Assembly (NCBI RefSeq): GCF_000801105.2
Contig: NC_079514.1
Coordinates: forward strand, 248,001 to 312,000
Reading direction: 5' to 3'
From: Raphanus sativus
Lineage: Eukaryota > Streptophyta > Magnoliopsida > Brassicales > Brassicaceae
DNA: 64,000 bases
Each line of letters opens with the position of its first letter. Position 1 is the first letter of the stretch. The notes under the pieces are model-generated. The model was not told the origin of the DNA. It ran no database searches and saw only the letters and a program-made list of their open reading frames with translations. Positions 1 through 12,805 of this stretch are shown piece after piece. The position numbers and the translations under genes are program-made.

Positions 1-1492
1 CAACCATTGTCGTATCACTTTGCTGCATCAACGTTTTAGCACTAGTCAAAAACTACAGAACTAGTAAACATTCAGTTTTATTTTGGAGATAAATTAAAAG
101 CATTTACCATTGATTTCAGATCGATGCCAGTTGGTTTCTCAGAGAAATGGACTACACGTCCGCTTCGATCAATGTTCACTAGTCCATAATCCGATGCACG
201 ACTAAACCAAAGCAAACCAAAGGTTACTTATAAAACTTCAAAAAACAAAGTTAATCATAATATGCATATATAGAAACTAACCTCTCACCCACTGGCGCGC
301 ATGAAAGAGTAATATCCGCGTTGCTATCAACATGGTACTGTTCCAATGCATATTGTTTGGAGTTAGTCAGCAAAAAAAAAGTTTTAGGACTCTTAAGAGA
401 AACTTGTTTATTATCATCTTAGTTACCTGAACGAAGTCCATATAATTCATTCTGTAGAGATGATCTCCGGACAAGATAATAATATTCTCAATGTTCCTGT
501 TCTTAGCATCCTATATATATATAGTATAACAACAACAAAAAACCAACTGATTCATTCAGACCATTTCAAAGGAATCACAAAGTAAGAGGAGATTTCGTCA
601 ATGATCATCATAAGTTCTTTTTTCAAACCTCAAAAACCCACAGAAACTTTCTGACAGCATCTGCTGTTCCTTGAAACCACTTCTTCCCCGCTTCACCAGG
701 AGTTTGTGTAGCAGCTAGAACCTGTGTCAAGTAGTTTTACCTTTGCTTAGTTCATGGAGAAAATTAAAAAAACTGAGAAGGCGTTCAAAGAAAGCAAATT
801 GTTGTATATATTATTAACCTCAACGAAACCATCTCCAAAGTTGATGCCATTCCCGAAATAAGTACGAGCCAAATGGCGGTTGAGGGAAGCCGAGTTAAAC
901 TGAGTCAGCACGAAGATCTTGTTGATGCAACTGTTTATGCAATTACTCATCGGGATGTCTATCATCCTATAGCATCCACCCACTGGAACCTGCACAAAAC
1001 AAAAAAGACTTTTAACTTTTTGATGAGTAAAAAAAAAAAAGAATTAATGAGACTCACAGCTGGTGTAGCAGCTCGCTTGGTGAGAGGGAAGAGTTTAGCT
1101 CCATTGCCTCCTCCCAGAATGATTGCTGCTACATTTTTGGGATCTGCTTTTTTTCTCTCCAACAGCGAGGGCTTTATTCTCTGCAAACAAACAAAACAAA
1201 AACAATCAATTTTTAAGGGAATTCTCTAAGACAAAGAGTTTTTGATGAATCTCTCTGATCAATAACCTACCAAAGCCTCTTTAGCACTCTTTGACGTAGC
1301 AACCGCATAAGCAACACCTGGCCTCGACGACGTTCTGTATCTGAACTCCTTGGAACTTGAATCTGAAGCAAAACGTTTAGAGAAGCTTCCTTTGTTGATC
1401 TTCTCACCCCAAAACTTGTTCTCTACAATATTGTAACCGTTTTTGGACAAGACAGTGTTTGTCCCCAAACCCAAGTAGCAACAAGAATCCAT
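1..1492 (-). CDS. APL3: ADP-glucose pyrophosphorylase large subunit, 5' part (runs off the window)
   Basis: Catalyses, with the small subunit, glucose-1-phosphate + ATP to ADP-glucose in plastids, the committing step of starch synthesis. Eight exons fit with GT-AG borders: 1271-1492, 1058-1180, 819-989, 629-721, 427-510, 282-337, 108-201 and 1-22 (continuing left). They give 288 codons in one frame. After a Ser/Lys-rich plastid transit peptide comes the family nucleotide-binding block with [20 protein letters not shown] (about residues 86-105). It is followed by the [20 protein letters not shown] block, then a [11 protein letters not shown] motif and [12 protein letters not shown]. The GGGNG loop and Arg/Lys positions typical of non-catalytic large subunits are present. 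The N-terminus and the KEAL-x-PSxxERxxADPKNV junction match my recollection of Arabidopsis APL3 (At4g39210). A 544-nt intron (1506-2049) appears to split the 5' leader just before the ATG. The 3' half lies outside the window. Confidence 0.95.
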
Positions 1493-1505
1493 CTCTTGTA
1501 ATAAG

Positions 1506-2049
1506 CTGAAATGAAACAGGACAGAATCGTAAAGCTTGTTAGTAAAACAAGTAAAGTGAAACAACACAATAAAAAATACTGTAACCGAGTACCAAAAAAG
1601 AGCGTATCTTCAACATAGAATAATCTTTGTGCAGGTAACAAATCTTTTAAAACATAGAAACAACAAACAGTTGCCTAAAAAAAGAGATTATAACTTTTAA
1701 ACATGAACCGAACAAGTGTGAATGTGTCTGAACCAGATAAAAATAGGTACATCCAGGTAGGTTTTCAGATCACTGGATTATAGAAAACTAGAACAATGAC
1801 AAGCTCATGATTAATAGCTAGACAAATTCGTATCATGAGAGAATAGGAAATCTCCAAAGGTGAAAACTTTATGAATATTCTGGAAACTTTATAAACCTCA
1901 ACAGTAAAACAACAAAACACACTCAAAATATGAAGGAATACATTCTTACATTACTACTACACCTTGATAGTTAGAAAGGAAACAATCATTAACAAAAGAC
2001 AGAGATATATATATATCTAGAAGATGGTGGAACAGATGAGAGAACTCAC
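1506..2049 (-). other. 5' leader intron of APL3 (predicted)
   Basis: A good donor (CCG|GTGAGT, reading the minus strand) at 2049 and a T-rich acceptor ending TTTCAG at 1506 bracket a stretch without coding potential. Together they place a leader exon around 2050-2090 in front of the short exon that carries the ATG. This is inferred from splice signals only. A transcript would settle it. Confidence 0.6.
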
Positions 2050-2426
2050 CGGAATGTAAAGACCTTACTCGTGTTCTCTGTTTTTTTTTTTTTGATTAAT
2101 GTGATGTGTCCTTCATGCACCTCAGAGGAAAGAACAAGGCGAAGTGGTCAGTGAGGAGCTTCCAAAGCTTGATCTGTTATTTATTCTGTAATTTTTTTTA
2201 TCTTCTTTCAAAGTGGGAATTTACAGTTTTAATTCATCTTCTATCTGGTTACAATTTTTTTTTGGTTTATGTTATAAGTTTGTTGTATTCTTCTTATTCC
2301 CATTACAAAAAGGTGCTGAATTTCTTATTTTATTTTTATTTTTAGTAAGAAAAAAAATAAAAATATCTACCCTTCTCGGTATCTTGTTTTCAGAGATATT
2401 AGTTATTATTAGAAAAAATAGGAGAC

Positions 2427-2660
2427 TAAGTTCAAGTGGCAGTGGACGGGCCTGAGACGCTAACACGTTTCAGGTTCGATATTCCTGCTATGCGAAACTA
2501 AGTCACATTGTTCTGTTCACCTAACGCGGATATGGGTCCATGCCTTAGGACCCATTTGAATGTCCAGGAAAAGGAGTCTATCCGCGGGCTTGCGACTCCC
2601 CTGAGGGTTAGGTCTGGTTCCAATAGTGACCCGGGTTTAACCCTTTTGTTTTAAAAAAAA
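2427..2660 (+). mobile_element. tRNA-derived SINE with target-site duplication
   Basis: A 14-bp direct repeat aaaaaataggagac lies at 2413-2426 and again at 2661-2674. Between them is a moderately GC-rich unit of about 225 bp. It has a box-A-like tggcagtgg near its 5' end, a box-B-like ggttcgatattcc at 2473-2485 and a terminal run of A. This is the architecture of a Pol III SINE of the Brassicaceae. Family assignment would need a repeat library. It sits about 400 bp upstream of the APL3 leader. Confidence 0.8.
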
Positions 2661-2674
2661 AAAAAATAGGAGAC

Positions 2675-3827
2675 ACCACGTTCTCTGCATATATTTATGA
2701 TAGAAAAATATTATAACTTGTACAAGTGAATCTTGATTTGAATTTGAAACAGTAAAATAAGACTATCATCTTTCACAAAGATCATGTGAAATGTTACCAA
2801 ACAAAGGCATAGGTGTCCGTGTCTGACAATGAAAGTCACTGAACCAAAAATGAACGACTCTCGTTTCTCGGCTCCCATACTTTTTGCTTCGGGGAAGCAT
2901 ATGGGACATGTGGCGCTCAAACACAGTTCTGTCTACTTGTATGTGGACCCAAGCCCTTTTTAATCCTCATTGGCCCAGCCTAGAGGTGCTCTATATAGTC
3001 CGTACACGTCATATCACGCCAAAAATGCATTCGAATCTCTATGAGATTTACTCATTTGATTAAATGAAATCATCCACCAACGGCAGAGTTTAAGAGACGG
3101 ATTGCAATAATAAACGTCAAAGGAGAAAGTTTGATTTGTCGAGGGCGATGTTTTGCAAATATTAATTTGTAACCCAGTATAGGAATTTGATTTTGACTAG
3201 AATTGCAATGGCCCCTTTGATTAACGGGGGAGAAGGCGAGATGGAAGGGCCCATCACGCAAGGATAATGCTATATGTCGGACAATTATTTAAATGTAAAT
3301 CTACACTCAAGCGTGAGTCCAATTAGCTAAATATAAACACTAGAATCGTTTGGTTAGAAGACAAATATACAAGTACTTTAGTCAAAGTGACCGTGAAACT
3401 TTTCACGTAGGCAGCCATGGTGGGCTGCAGACACTTCCATTTCGCAGGGTGTGAGTAGTATTCTAGTATTACATGAGCTATCATTTTCATGTTTTATTTA
3501 TAAACCATTTTCTTGCTGAAATTAACTGGCGTATTAGTTGCAATTGCGCATAAGGTAAAAAAAAATGAGAGCTTTTTCATATTGAGTTAAATTATTACAA
3601 ATTACGTTTTTTTTAGATTGATTGATGCACAACCACACCGGAACCGGTGCATGCGCGTTAAAGAAAATATTACTAACAAATTTGGATAACGGTTTGAATC
3701 AAATTAAGTAGTGTCAATGCATCTGTAAAATAGCAATATATCTCTGAAAACAAGATTCTAACAAGTTCTTGAAGAACCAAACAAAGGAGGTAAAGAAGAA
3801 AAAAAAACAAATAAAGAGCAAAACATA
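2675..3827. other. Intergenic, APL3 upstream / RPS25 downstream
   Basis: AT-rich spacer between two minus-strand genes. It should hold the RPS25 3' UTR next to 3827 and distal APL3 promoter sequence. I see no gene, no convincing repeat and no RNA. Confidence 0.6.
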
Positions 3828-4595
<768 letters not shown>

Positions 4596-4686
4596 GTTGA
4601 CTTCAAACGGAGACGGAGGAGCAACGGCGACTTAGAGGTGGTGAGAGATGAGAAGGAGGAGGGGGAGGCCAAGGTAGAGATCTATC

Positions 4687-4694
4687 TAGGGTTT
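4687..4694 (-). promoter_or_regulatory. Telo-box (AAACCCTA) of RPS25
   Basis: The plus strand reads tagggttt about 90 bp before the ATG. On the minus strand this is AAACCCTA, the interstitial telomere motif found near the start of many plant translation-machinery genes. Confidence 0.65.
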
Positions 4695-4764
4695 GCTCTT
4701 ATAACCTCTAGGTTTTCTGAGGTTTCATCTTGACGTGTATTCGATTCGGGCTATTATAATGAAA

Positions 4765-4805
4765 AAGCCCATAATAATGTTTTTATTTTGTTCAACTGAA
4801 GCCCA
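4765..4805 (-). promoter_or_regulatory. Site II (TGGGCT) elements upstream of RPS25
   Basis: agccca occurs at 4766-4771 and 4800-4805 on the plus strand, giving two TGGGCT copies on the gene strand. Site II elements paired with a telo-box are the known TCP-bound arrangement in ribosomal protein promoters. Function here is inferred. Confidence 0.55.
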
Positions 4806-5045
4806 TATAATCTTTAGGATTCTCTTGTTTTACTTTGATAAGAGAGAAACAAGAATTGTCTTATTTTATTTCCTTGCATGAGATCGAAACCATACTAAAG
4901 CATAAGTGTACAGCTTAAAAATTTAGACCAGAATTGATAAACATTTTCGTTGGACTTACCTTCTACATAGTAATCTATTATTTGTGGTACCAAACACATT
5001 GACTAAACCAATAAAACATCGACAGTGTAAATAAGTTGTATGTCT

Positions 5046-5597
5046 TTTTTTTTTTTTTTTTTTTTGGTCAGCTGTCCATCTTAGTTAGATCAAGTGATGG
5101 TCCAACGAGCCGAGTCTCTGTGGAGTCCCTCCATCTGACCGGATCTGATCTATATGGGAAAAAATGTATCCTTTCTTTCTTGCTTCTTTAGCTAGAGCAT
5201 CGGACCGTCCGTTCATGTTTCGAGGAATATGAGACAGTCTCACATCCTCAAAATTTTAATGGAGGCCCTGGAAAATTCCGATCTCTGTCGCGAATGCTGG
5301 CTACTCCCCCGGATTCGTAATCATGTCTACCAGATCCGTGCAGTCCGTCTCGAAGCTTATCGTGGTTATCCTCATATTCTTCATATATAAAGCTGTCCAA
5401 AGTAAACCTTCCATCTCAGCGTGCAGTGCTGATAGGCTCCTGATACATGCCCTTTATCCAAAAGATACATAGTCCATATAGTCCTTGAAACTCCACCCTA
5501 ATCCACTAACGCTGCCATTATCAATCCATGAAGCATCAATTCGACAGGTAGGGATTCAGGGTATTCAAGGTGGCACTGTCTCCACTTCTTAAGCATC
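5046..5597 (-). mobile_element. 5'-truncated non-LTR (LINE) fragment with RNase H domain, dead
   Basis: Read on the minus strand, one frame runs from DASW through HAEMEGL, FETDCTDL, a PAFATE block, LSHIPRNMNGRSDALAKEA and FSHIDQIRSDG. This is the plant RNase H-like domain at the C-terminus of LINE polyproteins. Three in-frame stops (one replacing a conserved Trp) kill it. A run of T at 5046 onward is its poly(A) tail. A 16-bp target duplication (aataagttgtatgtct at 5030-5045, aataagctgtatgtct at 5598-5613, one mismatch) bounds the copy exactly. Only the last 550 bp of the element were inserted. Confidence 0.85.
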
Positions 5598-5613
5598 AAT
5601 AAGCTGTATGTCT

Positions 5614-6814
5614 ATAACATGGATATACCATATAGTTCACATTTTATTTGACCAAAAGACTTCACAATAAATACTCGCTGCCACGGAATAATAGTGACCA
5701 AAAACAAAGATCAGTATGTAGATAATTGGGCGATACATGTGATCATTTTTTTTTTTTTTGGGTTTATACCGGCATTAATAGGACAAGTTATGAACGATCC
5801 GAAACAACGAAGACACATTTCACTTGTGGATGTTACGAAACAACGAAGCCACCACCAATAATGAATTCTCCTTTAAACTTTTTGATAAAGGAACTGAAGC
5901 TTTTGTCAAAGTGTATCCAATAATGAAAATTTTAAATTTGAAATCATGAGTATATGCTTTTGGTTAGAAAGAGACAAGACATTAAAGAAACAACAAAGGT
6001 TTTTTTGACCTACAAGCCACTTCCATCTCTTAATCAAGAAGTAATTGCAATTTATATATTTTCTCAATTTCCTCACATGATATCTAGTGTGAAATGTAAT
6101 ACTAGACAAATATTAAGTGCTGGTTTTTTAAAATAAGATTTGAGTTAGCCAACGAGACAAACGCATCACATAAGAAATCATATTGACCATATTATATACA
6201 AGTCTAGCCTAATATATAACCGAAAATATATGTATTTCTAGTTCATAATATATATCCCGTACCAGATTACATAATAATTACATACCAAATTCAAGTCCTA
6301 AAAATTTTTACAATAAAGTTTATGAATATCAATTAATAAATACTATGTGCTACAAGTAATTTTCACATATCAATATACGACAGCTGCTTTACTGGACTAG
6401 TAAATCAAATACAAATGACTAAGTCACTAACATAGTGCGAGGTTGCTTTTGTTTTGTTTCAATCAAAAGTAATACAAGTATTAATTTTAATCTAATGCTA
6501 TCTTTTTGCTGGAAAAAATTATCAAATATTTCCTTCTTCCTTTTAGAGTCTAGTAGGACATTACTAATGACAATTTTCCACAACTGATTGACTTATTGTA
6601 TATGGGAATTTTGCAATACGCAATTAGTAGTCTGTCATAACTCATAAGCAGCATGGCAAATTGTATGTAAGAACTTTGTAACGAAAGGTGATCTTCCAAG
6701 AAGTGAATTTTGTAATTAACATGCTCTTAATCTTCTCATAGGTGTTATTCATTCCTAGTTATCGTTTTAACTTACCATGCATCATGCATGGGTTTAAATT
6801 TTCTTATATTTTAG
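5614..6814. other. Intergenic AT-rich spacer
   Basis: Contains a T13 run near 5748 and a short direct repeat (cgaaacaacgaag at about 5799 and 5838). No gene, RNA or element with defined ends was found. Confidence 0.5.
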
Positions 6815-6826
6815 AGAAGAAAATCG

Positions 6827-6895
6827 CAAGAATACGTGGGTTGCCGTCGGCCTCGTGGGATTAGTCTGGGCGAAGCCTGGGACCCCCACGGTTAT

Positions 6896-6932
<37 letters not shown>
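6827..6932 (+). mobile_element. 5'-truncated SINE with long poly(A) tail
   Basis: A 12-bp direct repeat agaagaaaatcg flanks this unit at 6815-6826 and 6933-6944. Inside are about 70 bp of GC-rich sequence ending ccccacggttatc, followed by an uninterrupted A tract of more than 30 nt. The ggttatc+A end resembles Brassicaceae SINE tails. No internal box A is present, so it is probably 5'-truncated. The pure A tract and perfect duplication suggest a recent insertion. Confidence 0.8.
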
Positions 6933-6941
<9 letters not shown>

Positions 6942-7192
6942 TCGTATGGAGTTGTGTAGGATTTCCTGTAAAGAGAATTTATACCACGTTTAAAATTTAA
7001 TGAATGTAAAAAACAATAGTCAAACCGCGTTTTGTTGTAGAATGCAATACATTTAATTTTACTGTTTGTTTTTGGAACAATACTAGGATGAACATAAGTA
7101 TTGTTTTTGAGTTGTATCAGCTTTTATTAATTAAAAAAAAATTGCTGTAAGAAACTATAGTAAACATCTCAAGCGCACTGAGTAACAACACA

Positions 7193-7199
7193 CTATAAA
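7193..7199 (+). promoter_or_regulatory. TATA box of the gene at 7402
   Basis: A TATAAAT motif lies 203 bp before the ATG. A (GAAA)n-rich stretch at about 7244-7275 would then fall in the leader. Confidence 0.5.
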
Positions 7200-7401
7200 T
7201 ACTCACATAGACCAAAGCTAAATTCTCGCAAGAAACAAAGTAAAAGAAAGAAAGAAAGAAAGAAAAGAAGAAGAAAGAGAAAAACATATTCTCCTCAGAG
7301 TAGATTCTCAACTTCTTTACATGAATCAAAACTGAGAACACAATTGGTCTCTTCTTCTCATAGAGATCATACCCTTCTTTGTTCGGTTATTCTCCTCACC
7401 A

Positions 7402-8229
7402 ATGGATTCATTTACTACTCAGAAAACAAAACCAAGAAAGACGAAGAGGCTTGCGAGAAAGTCTCGTGTTCAGATCATCTTGGATATTGTTTCTCGGGCG
7501 ATCGAGACAATTGTTGTTCTGGTTACGGTTGCTAAGCTCTGCTACCAGCTCGTTGTGGCGTTTCATGACTCTGGTGTCGCCGCGGTTATACTCGCAAACC
7601 GTAACCTCGCGTTTGTTGTGGGAAACGCGATAGTCATTGCTCTAATCGCTAAATCCGGCCTTCTCTCGAATCAAGAAGCTGTTCCGAAGTACAAAAGCAA
7701 CGATCTTTACGAGGAGTTTGTTCGGGAGAGCTCAAAGAGAGAAGGAGTTCAACGGTCCGAGATGAGAAACAGAGGAAAACAGAGCGAAGCAGAGAACGAG
7801 GCTGAACAGAGCATAACCGAAACCAGACCAAAACAGAGTGAATCAGAGAAAGAAACGCAGAGCATAACTGAGAACATAGCAAAGCAGAGCAATTCCGACC
7901 AGGGAGAGGGACAGGTTGTAGTTGAGAAGAAGACAAAAAAGAGCATTTCTGAGAAGAGAGTGAAAAGGAGCAAACATGAGAAGCTAACAGAACAGAGCAC
8001 TTCCGTGAAGAAGATGGAGAAACAGAATTTGGCTGAGGAGAGGCAGCAGATACAGAGTTACCAACGAAGCAAGTCAGAGAATGTGAAGGGTTTAAAGAAG
8101 AGTTGTTGTGGAAGGTTAAGGAGATCGGAGACAGATGCTTCTTCTGAAAGATTTGATTCTGACGATGAACTCCGATACAAGATCGAGTCTTTCATTGCCA
8201 AGCAGAGGAGAAATCAAAATGATGACTAG
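7402..8229 (+). CDS. Unknown protein, hydrophobic N-terminal region and charged repeats (At4g39190-like)
   Basis: Single-exon gene of 275 codons. Residues about 22-75 form an amphipathic to hydrophobic region, possibly two membrane-associated helices (IILDIVSRAIETIVVLVTVA, then FVVGNAIVIALIAKSG). Residues about 105-215 are a run of imperfect short repeats rich in Glu, Lys, Ser and Gln (KQSESE, EQSITE, KKSISEKRVKRSK), likely disordered or coiled. The C-terminus carries SCCGRLRRSETDASSERFDS and ends in acidic NDD. I recognise it by position and appearance as the Arabidopsis At4g39190 / At2g21560 type, whose function is not known to me. A TATA box lies 203 bp upstream. Confidence 0.85.
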   Translation: MDSFTTQKTKPRKTKRLARKSRVQIILDIVSRAIETIVVLVTVAKLCYQLVVAFHDSGVAAVILANRNLAFVVGNAIVIALIAKSGLLSNQEAVPKYKSNDLYEEFVRESSKREGVQRSEMRNRGKQSEAENEAEQSITETRPKQSESEKETQSITENIAKQSNSDQGEGQVVVEKKTKKSISEKRVKRSKHEKLTEQSTSVKKMEKQNLAEERQQIQSYQRSKSENVKGLKKSCCGRLRRSETDASSERFDSDDELRYKIESFIAKQRRNQNDD

Positions 8230-9359
8230 TTTGGTGTATGTATTTAGACATGAAAATATATCAAGATGCAACAAAATAACGATAGTTTTTTGCAAATATC
8301 ATTCACGTTAAATTCTCAAGTTGTTGTGTTGCCTTTGGAAAACAGAGTATATTTCTCTCAACTAACGCCATGTGGTAGGTGAACCATTCTCAACAAGGTG
8401 TGCGTAGAGAATAAACCTTCGGTTTTGTTTATAACGTAAACAAGTGTAACTGTTTGGGTTTTATGGTGGTGAAATTTTGTGTTGTTACAGACCTTTTCAA
8501 TTATTTTGATTTAGTTTAAGGAGCAAATGTCTAATTTTTTTTTCTAAAAAACATGTCTAAAATTTTATGTGAAATAACGGATAAAACTATATTAAAATTC
8601 ATGTCAATTATTTTTTTAAGATATATCCGATAATTCTACATGTTCTAATGAAATTTACGTTTGAATGTATACTCTGAACTGTCCTATGAAATTGACACTA
8701 TTCTTCGGACTATGTTAAATATTTCATGTAACTCTTTCTCCTTTAGCCTTATATAATTTATCCTTTTTAAGACTCAAAATCCATACATCTTAATTTACAA
8801 CCATTAATAATTTTTTCTTCAAATGACTGGACCAAAGAAACTTTTATAAAATCATATCAATGTTATCTAAATGATTTTTTTAAGCTAATTTTGTTTTTTT
8901 CTTTGTATAACTCTGTAATGTTATCTACCATTTATGTGTTATGATCTTCGAAAACTCCCTGGAAAGAAAATTTATTTGTTACTAATGTGAAGACGCAGTA
9001 AATCAGTGGCGATGATATATTAATATCGTTTTTTTTTCCTAAAACAAATATTTCTAATTCAAAACAATTCATATCTATACAAATTTGGTATATAGGATCA
9101 AATTTAGAATATAATTTTTTTTTTGAGAAAAGTATCAGTAACTAAAATGATCTCTCTAATATAAGAGTCAATCTAAATAATCTATTACCAAAAGAAAACT
9201 ATTTTTGGGTCAAAAAGAAGAAAAACTATTTTATGCAAGAATCCAAGAGAAGGTGAAATCTTGTCAATGCTCTCTCTCTCTTTCTAGATGTGTGAGCATG
9301 AGAGAGTTATGTAGATCTCTCTCTCTTCTTCTCTCCTTAGTTTGTTTTTTAATCAACAG
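8230..9359. other. Intergenic, 3' UTR to SEC14 promoter
   Basis: AT-rich spacer with poly(T) runs. A CT-rich stretch at about 9265-9340 probably belongs to the SEC14 leader, because a donor at 9360 and an acceptor at 9628 outline a leader intron. Nothing else is supported. Confidence 0.5.
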
Positions 9360-9638
9360 GTAAAAAAATATCTAGAAGAAGTTAAATGTGCTCTTCTTTC
9401 TCACCCAAACACTTTGAATCTCACGCTAACCACATCTTGCGACAGTTCGTACGTTTTATATTTTGGGTTTGTAGTCTTCAATCTCACGTTAATGATGTTT
9501 TGGTTTATATTAATTATCATAAGCTTAGGAAGATTGTTTATATCGTAATATATATGTTTGGAGATGAATGTAACATGTTCCATGACAACGTTTACAAGAT
9601 GAATGTAACATGTTCACCGATTCAACAGGAATTTAATC

Positions 9639-12088
9639 ATGGCGGATACAATAGTTGCCCATATTGATCAACATAATAACTTAGGTAAGCTGAGGAACTT
9701 GTCAATATGTTTTAAAAACGCAGACATGTTTTTTTCTTACAAGCAAGATGAATGCTGCAGATGTTGGGATCTCGGAAGATGACAAGAGGTCAACAAAGCT
9801 TCGCACCCTCAAGGAGAAGGCAATAAATGCGACGAACAAGTTTAAGCAGTCCATAACGAAGAAACGTCGTGTGAGGGGCGTCCCAATCGTTGACGAAATC
9901 GATACTGAAGAGTTGCAACAGGTTGATGCTTTCCGTCAAGCTCTTATATTAGAGGAGCTTCTCCCCTCGAAACACGATGATTATCATATGATGCTTAGGT
10001 TCTTGAGGGCAAGAAAGTTTGATATCGAAAAGGCCAAGCAAATGTGGGCTGATATGCTTAGCTGGAGGAAAGACTATGGTGCAGACACTATCATAGAGGT
10101 GACATTTACTGGCTCGCTTTTTCATTTGTTTTCTCTTTCTTTCTAGCTAAAGTGTCTCCTCTCTTTCTTCTTTTGCAAGGACTTTGATTTCGAAGAAATA
10201 GATGAAGTGGCTAAGTACTATCCACAAGGATATCACGGTGTTGATAAAGAAGGAAGACCTATCTATATTGAGAGGCTAGGCCTAGTGGATCCCACAAAGC
10301 TGATGAAAGTGACCACAATCGATAGGTACCTGAAGTACCACGTGAAAGAGTTTGAGAAGACTTTCAACGTCAAGTTCCCGGCTTGTTCTATTGCAGCGAA
10401 GAGACATATTGATCAGAGTACAACGATCTTGGATGTTCAAGGCGTGGTATATGTGCTCTTTATATAATAAGCCATAGAAAATTAATAAATTTCCCTCACT
10501 CATAGATGATGTTCTGTAACGTGTGAATACTGTTTGTGATGTTTTTTTTCTTTTGCAGGGGGCAACTAGCTTCAAGAAAGCTGCAAAAGATCTTCTTCAG
10601 AGTATTCAGAAAATCAACAACGATTACTACCCTGAGGTTTAATTTGGTTTTCTGTTCTTTTTTCTTCTTTATTTGAGATTATATTTTAGTTAATAATGGG
10701 TTTAGAGTAGACAGAAACTTGACCACCTATGTGTTTCATAATATTGTAGACACTGAACCAATTGTACATCATGAATGCTGGTGTTGGGTTCAAGACTATG
10801 TGGAAGGCTGTTAAACCTTTCCTTCCTCCAAAGACTATAGCCAAGATTCACGTAAACCTTCAAAAAATTCCAGACTGTAACTTTTGTCTCGTTTAGCTAG
10901 TAAATAAAAAATAAATTCACACTTTTTCTGTGTCATTTTTATGGCAGCTTCTTAGCAGCAAAGAGAAAAGCAAACTGCTAGAAATCATTGACGCCAAGTG
11001 AGTAACTCTTTTATATACATATGTGACGTTAATGAAAGTACTGTTGCATTAATTACTAAGGGCTCATCTTCTCATTTGTAATGTTTGTTTAGTGAACTGC
11101 CTGAGTTCTTGGGTGGTAAGTGCACCTGCGCAGACAAAGGCGGATGCATGCGTTCAGACAAAGGTCCATGGAACGACCCCGATATCTTCAATGTATAGTT
11201 CTTGAGAATCTATCAACTTTCTAATTTTATTATTTAAATATATCAGGAAAACTTCTGATACAAGTAAACTATGTTTATATTAATTATACACATACAGTTG
11301 GTTGTTCAGAACGGGGAAGGTAGGACCTCGAGGAAGAACGAAACAGAGAAATTAGGCGAACAAGAAGAGATCTGCAGAGTTGAGGAGAAGGAGGAGTTCA
11401 TCGACAAGAAGGTGGATACTAATACACAGCTTTACAAGGCCAACAACAACAACAACGTTCCAGTTTCAGATGTGAGTAGGTTGTTGAAGAGGAAATGGTA
11501 CGTATACGGAGTGGTGATGGCGTTGTTGATGTGGATAGTGGGAGTCATGATGAGGCTAAACAAGAAGAAGATGCCAAGTAGACTCACCGAGGAGGCGAAT
11601 GTGTACCCAGACGGAGTGACGGTTATGCCGACGCAGGAGTATATGGCGATGGCCAAGAAGATGACAGATCTTGAGGAGAAATACGGCTCCGTGGATGCTC
11701 AGGCTCGGGAGAAGGAGAAGGTTCTCTACGTTGCACTTGGTCGTGTTGACCAGCTCGAGCTTGAGCTGTTCGAAACCAAAAAGGTGAAGGAGAAGCTAAG
11801 CTCTCTCTTGTCTCTCTCTCTCACTGTTTTCTTATTCTGTCTTTTTTTTTGTGTGATTGCTACTATATTAGGCGCTGGACGAGACAATGACGAGGCAACA
11901 TGAGATGATGGCATTCATCGATAAGAAAGAAAAGAAGAAGAAGAAGAAGAAGAGGAAGGTAAAAAGATGAACACATATATTGAAACTAAACACCTTAAAG
12001 ATTTGTTTTTTTCATTGCTTATTCTTTGCATTGACAGTTCTTACCGAAAGGCTGCTTCGGTGGAGTATCTTCAGCCTCCAGCTTGTAA
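9639..12088 (+). CDS. SEC14-nodulin domain phosphatidylinositol/phosphatidylcholine transfer protein
   Basis: Binds and exchanges PtdIns and PtdCho to prime phosphoinositide signalling at membranes. Ten exons: 9639-9684, 9761-10098, 10180-10446, 10559-10636, 10750-10851, 10948-10997, 11093-11192, 11298-11783, 11872-11958 and 12038-12088, all GT-AG, giving 534 residues. The CRAL-TRIO N domain (about 65-115) contains [20 protein letters not shown]. The lipid-binding domain (about 130-325) has [29 protein letters not shown] and [12 protein letters not shown]. The C-terminal nodulin-like part has a hydrophobic segment at about 394-414 ([18 protein letters not shown]), a coiled coil and a poly-Lys stretch before FLPKGCFGG. 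The start was chosen because [13 protein letters not shown] fits SFH proteins and splices in phase. It corresponds to one of the tandem pair At4g39170/At4g39180; the other copy is absent here. Confidence 0.93.
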
Positions 12089-12330
12089 ACAGAAGCCCTT
12101 TAGGACTCTCTTCCTCTCTTATTTATTGTTATATAGATTGTCTCATTTCTTCCTCTTATTGTTTAGTTGCTTTGTTGATAGACAACTTATAAATGAGCAC
12201 AATTTGTCATGATCATCAGCATAAAAGAGAGAACTCTACTCTCTTTTGAAAAAAAAACAAAAGAATCCCATCTCAATAAAAATAGATTTACTAATTTAGT
12301 CTTCAACAAAATACAAAAGGACTAATTTGT

Positions 12331-12748
12331 TTACATTTCACTTTTATAAGAATTCCAAAACTCATCATCATCATCATCCTCTCCCTCACATTCATCTCCT
12401 CCGTTATTCTCAATATACTCAAGGTCCGGTTCCTTAACGCCAGCTACTCCATCACCCGTCTCCTCAGACTTCGCTGGCTCCTCCTACACCAACATCAATT
12501 TAGTTTCTTCTGAATGAAAAAAGTTTAACAGACTTTGGCGCCAATTTGAAGAAGAAATATAATCAGAATGTTTACATTCTCAGGAACATCAGTAGTTTCC
12601 TCTTCCTCTTCTCCATCTTCTTCTTCTCCTTCCCTTTCAGCTGCAGCTTCTTGCTGAAGCTTCTTAATCACAGTATGGAAATGAGTAATATCTACAAGAA
12701 GAAAGCACACACAAACGTTCTCATTTCTTCTGTCTCAACCAAGAAACT

Positions 12749-12805
<57 letters not shown>

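Noticed and set aside
873..1229. Plus-strand open frame of 118 codons
   Set aside because: It is antisense to APL3 exons 2 and 3, whose codons are strongly conserved.
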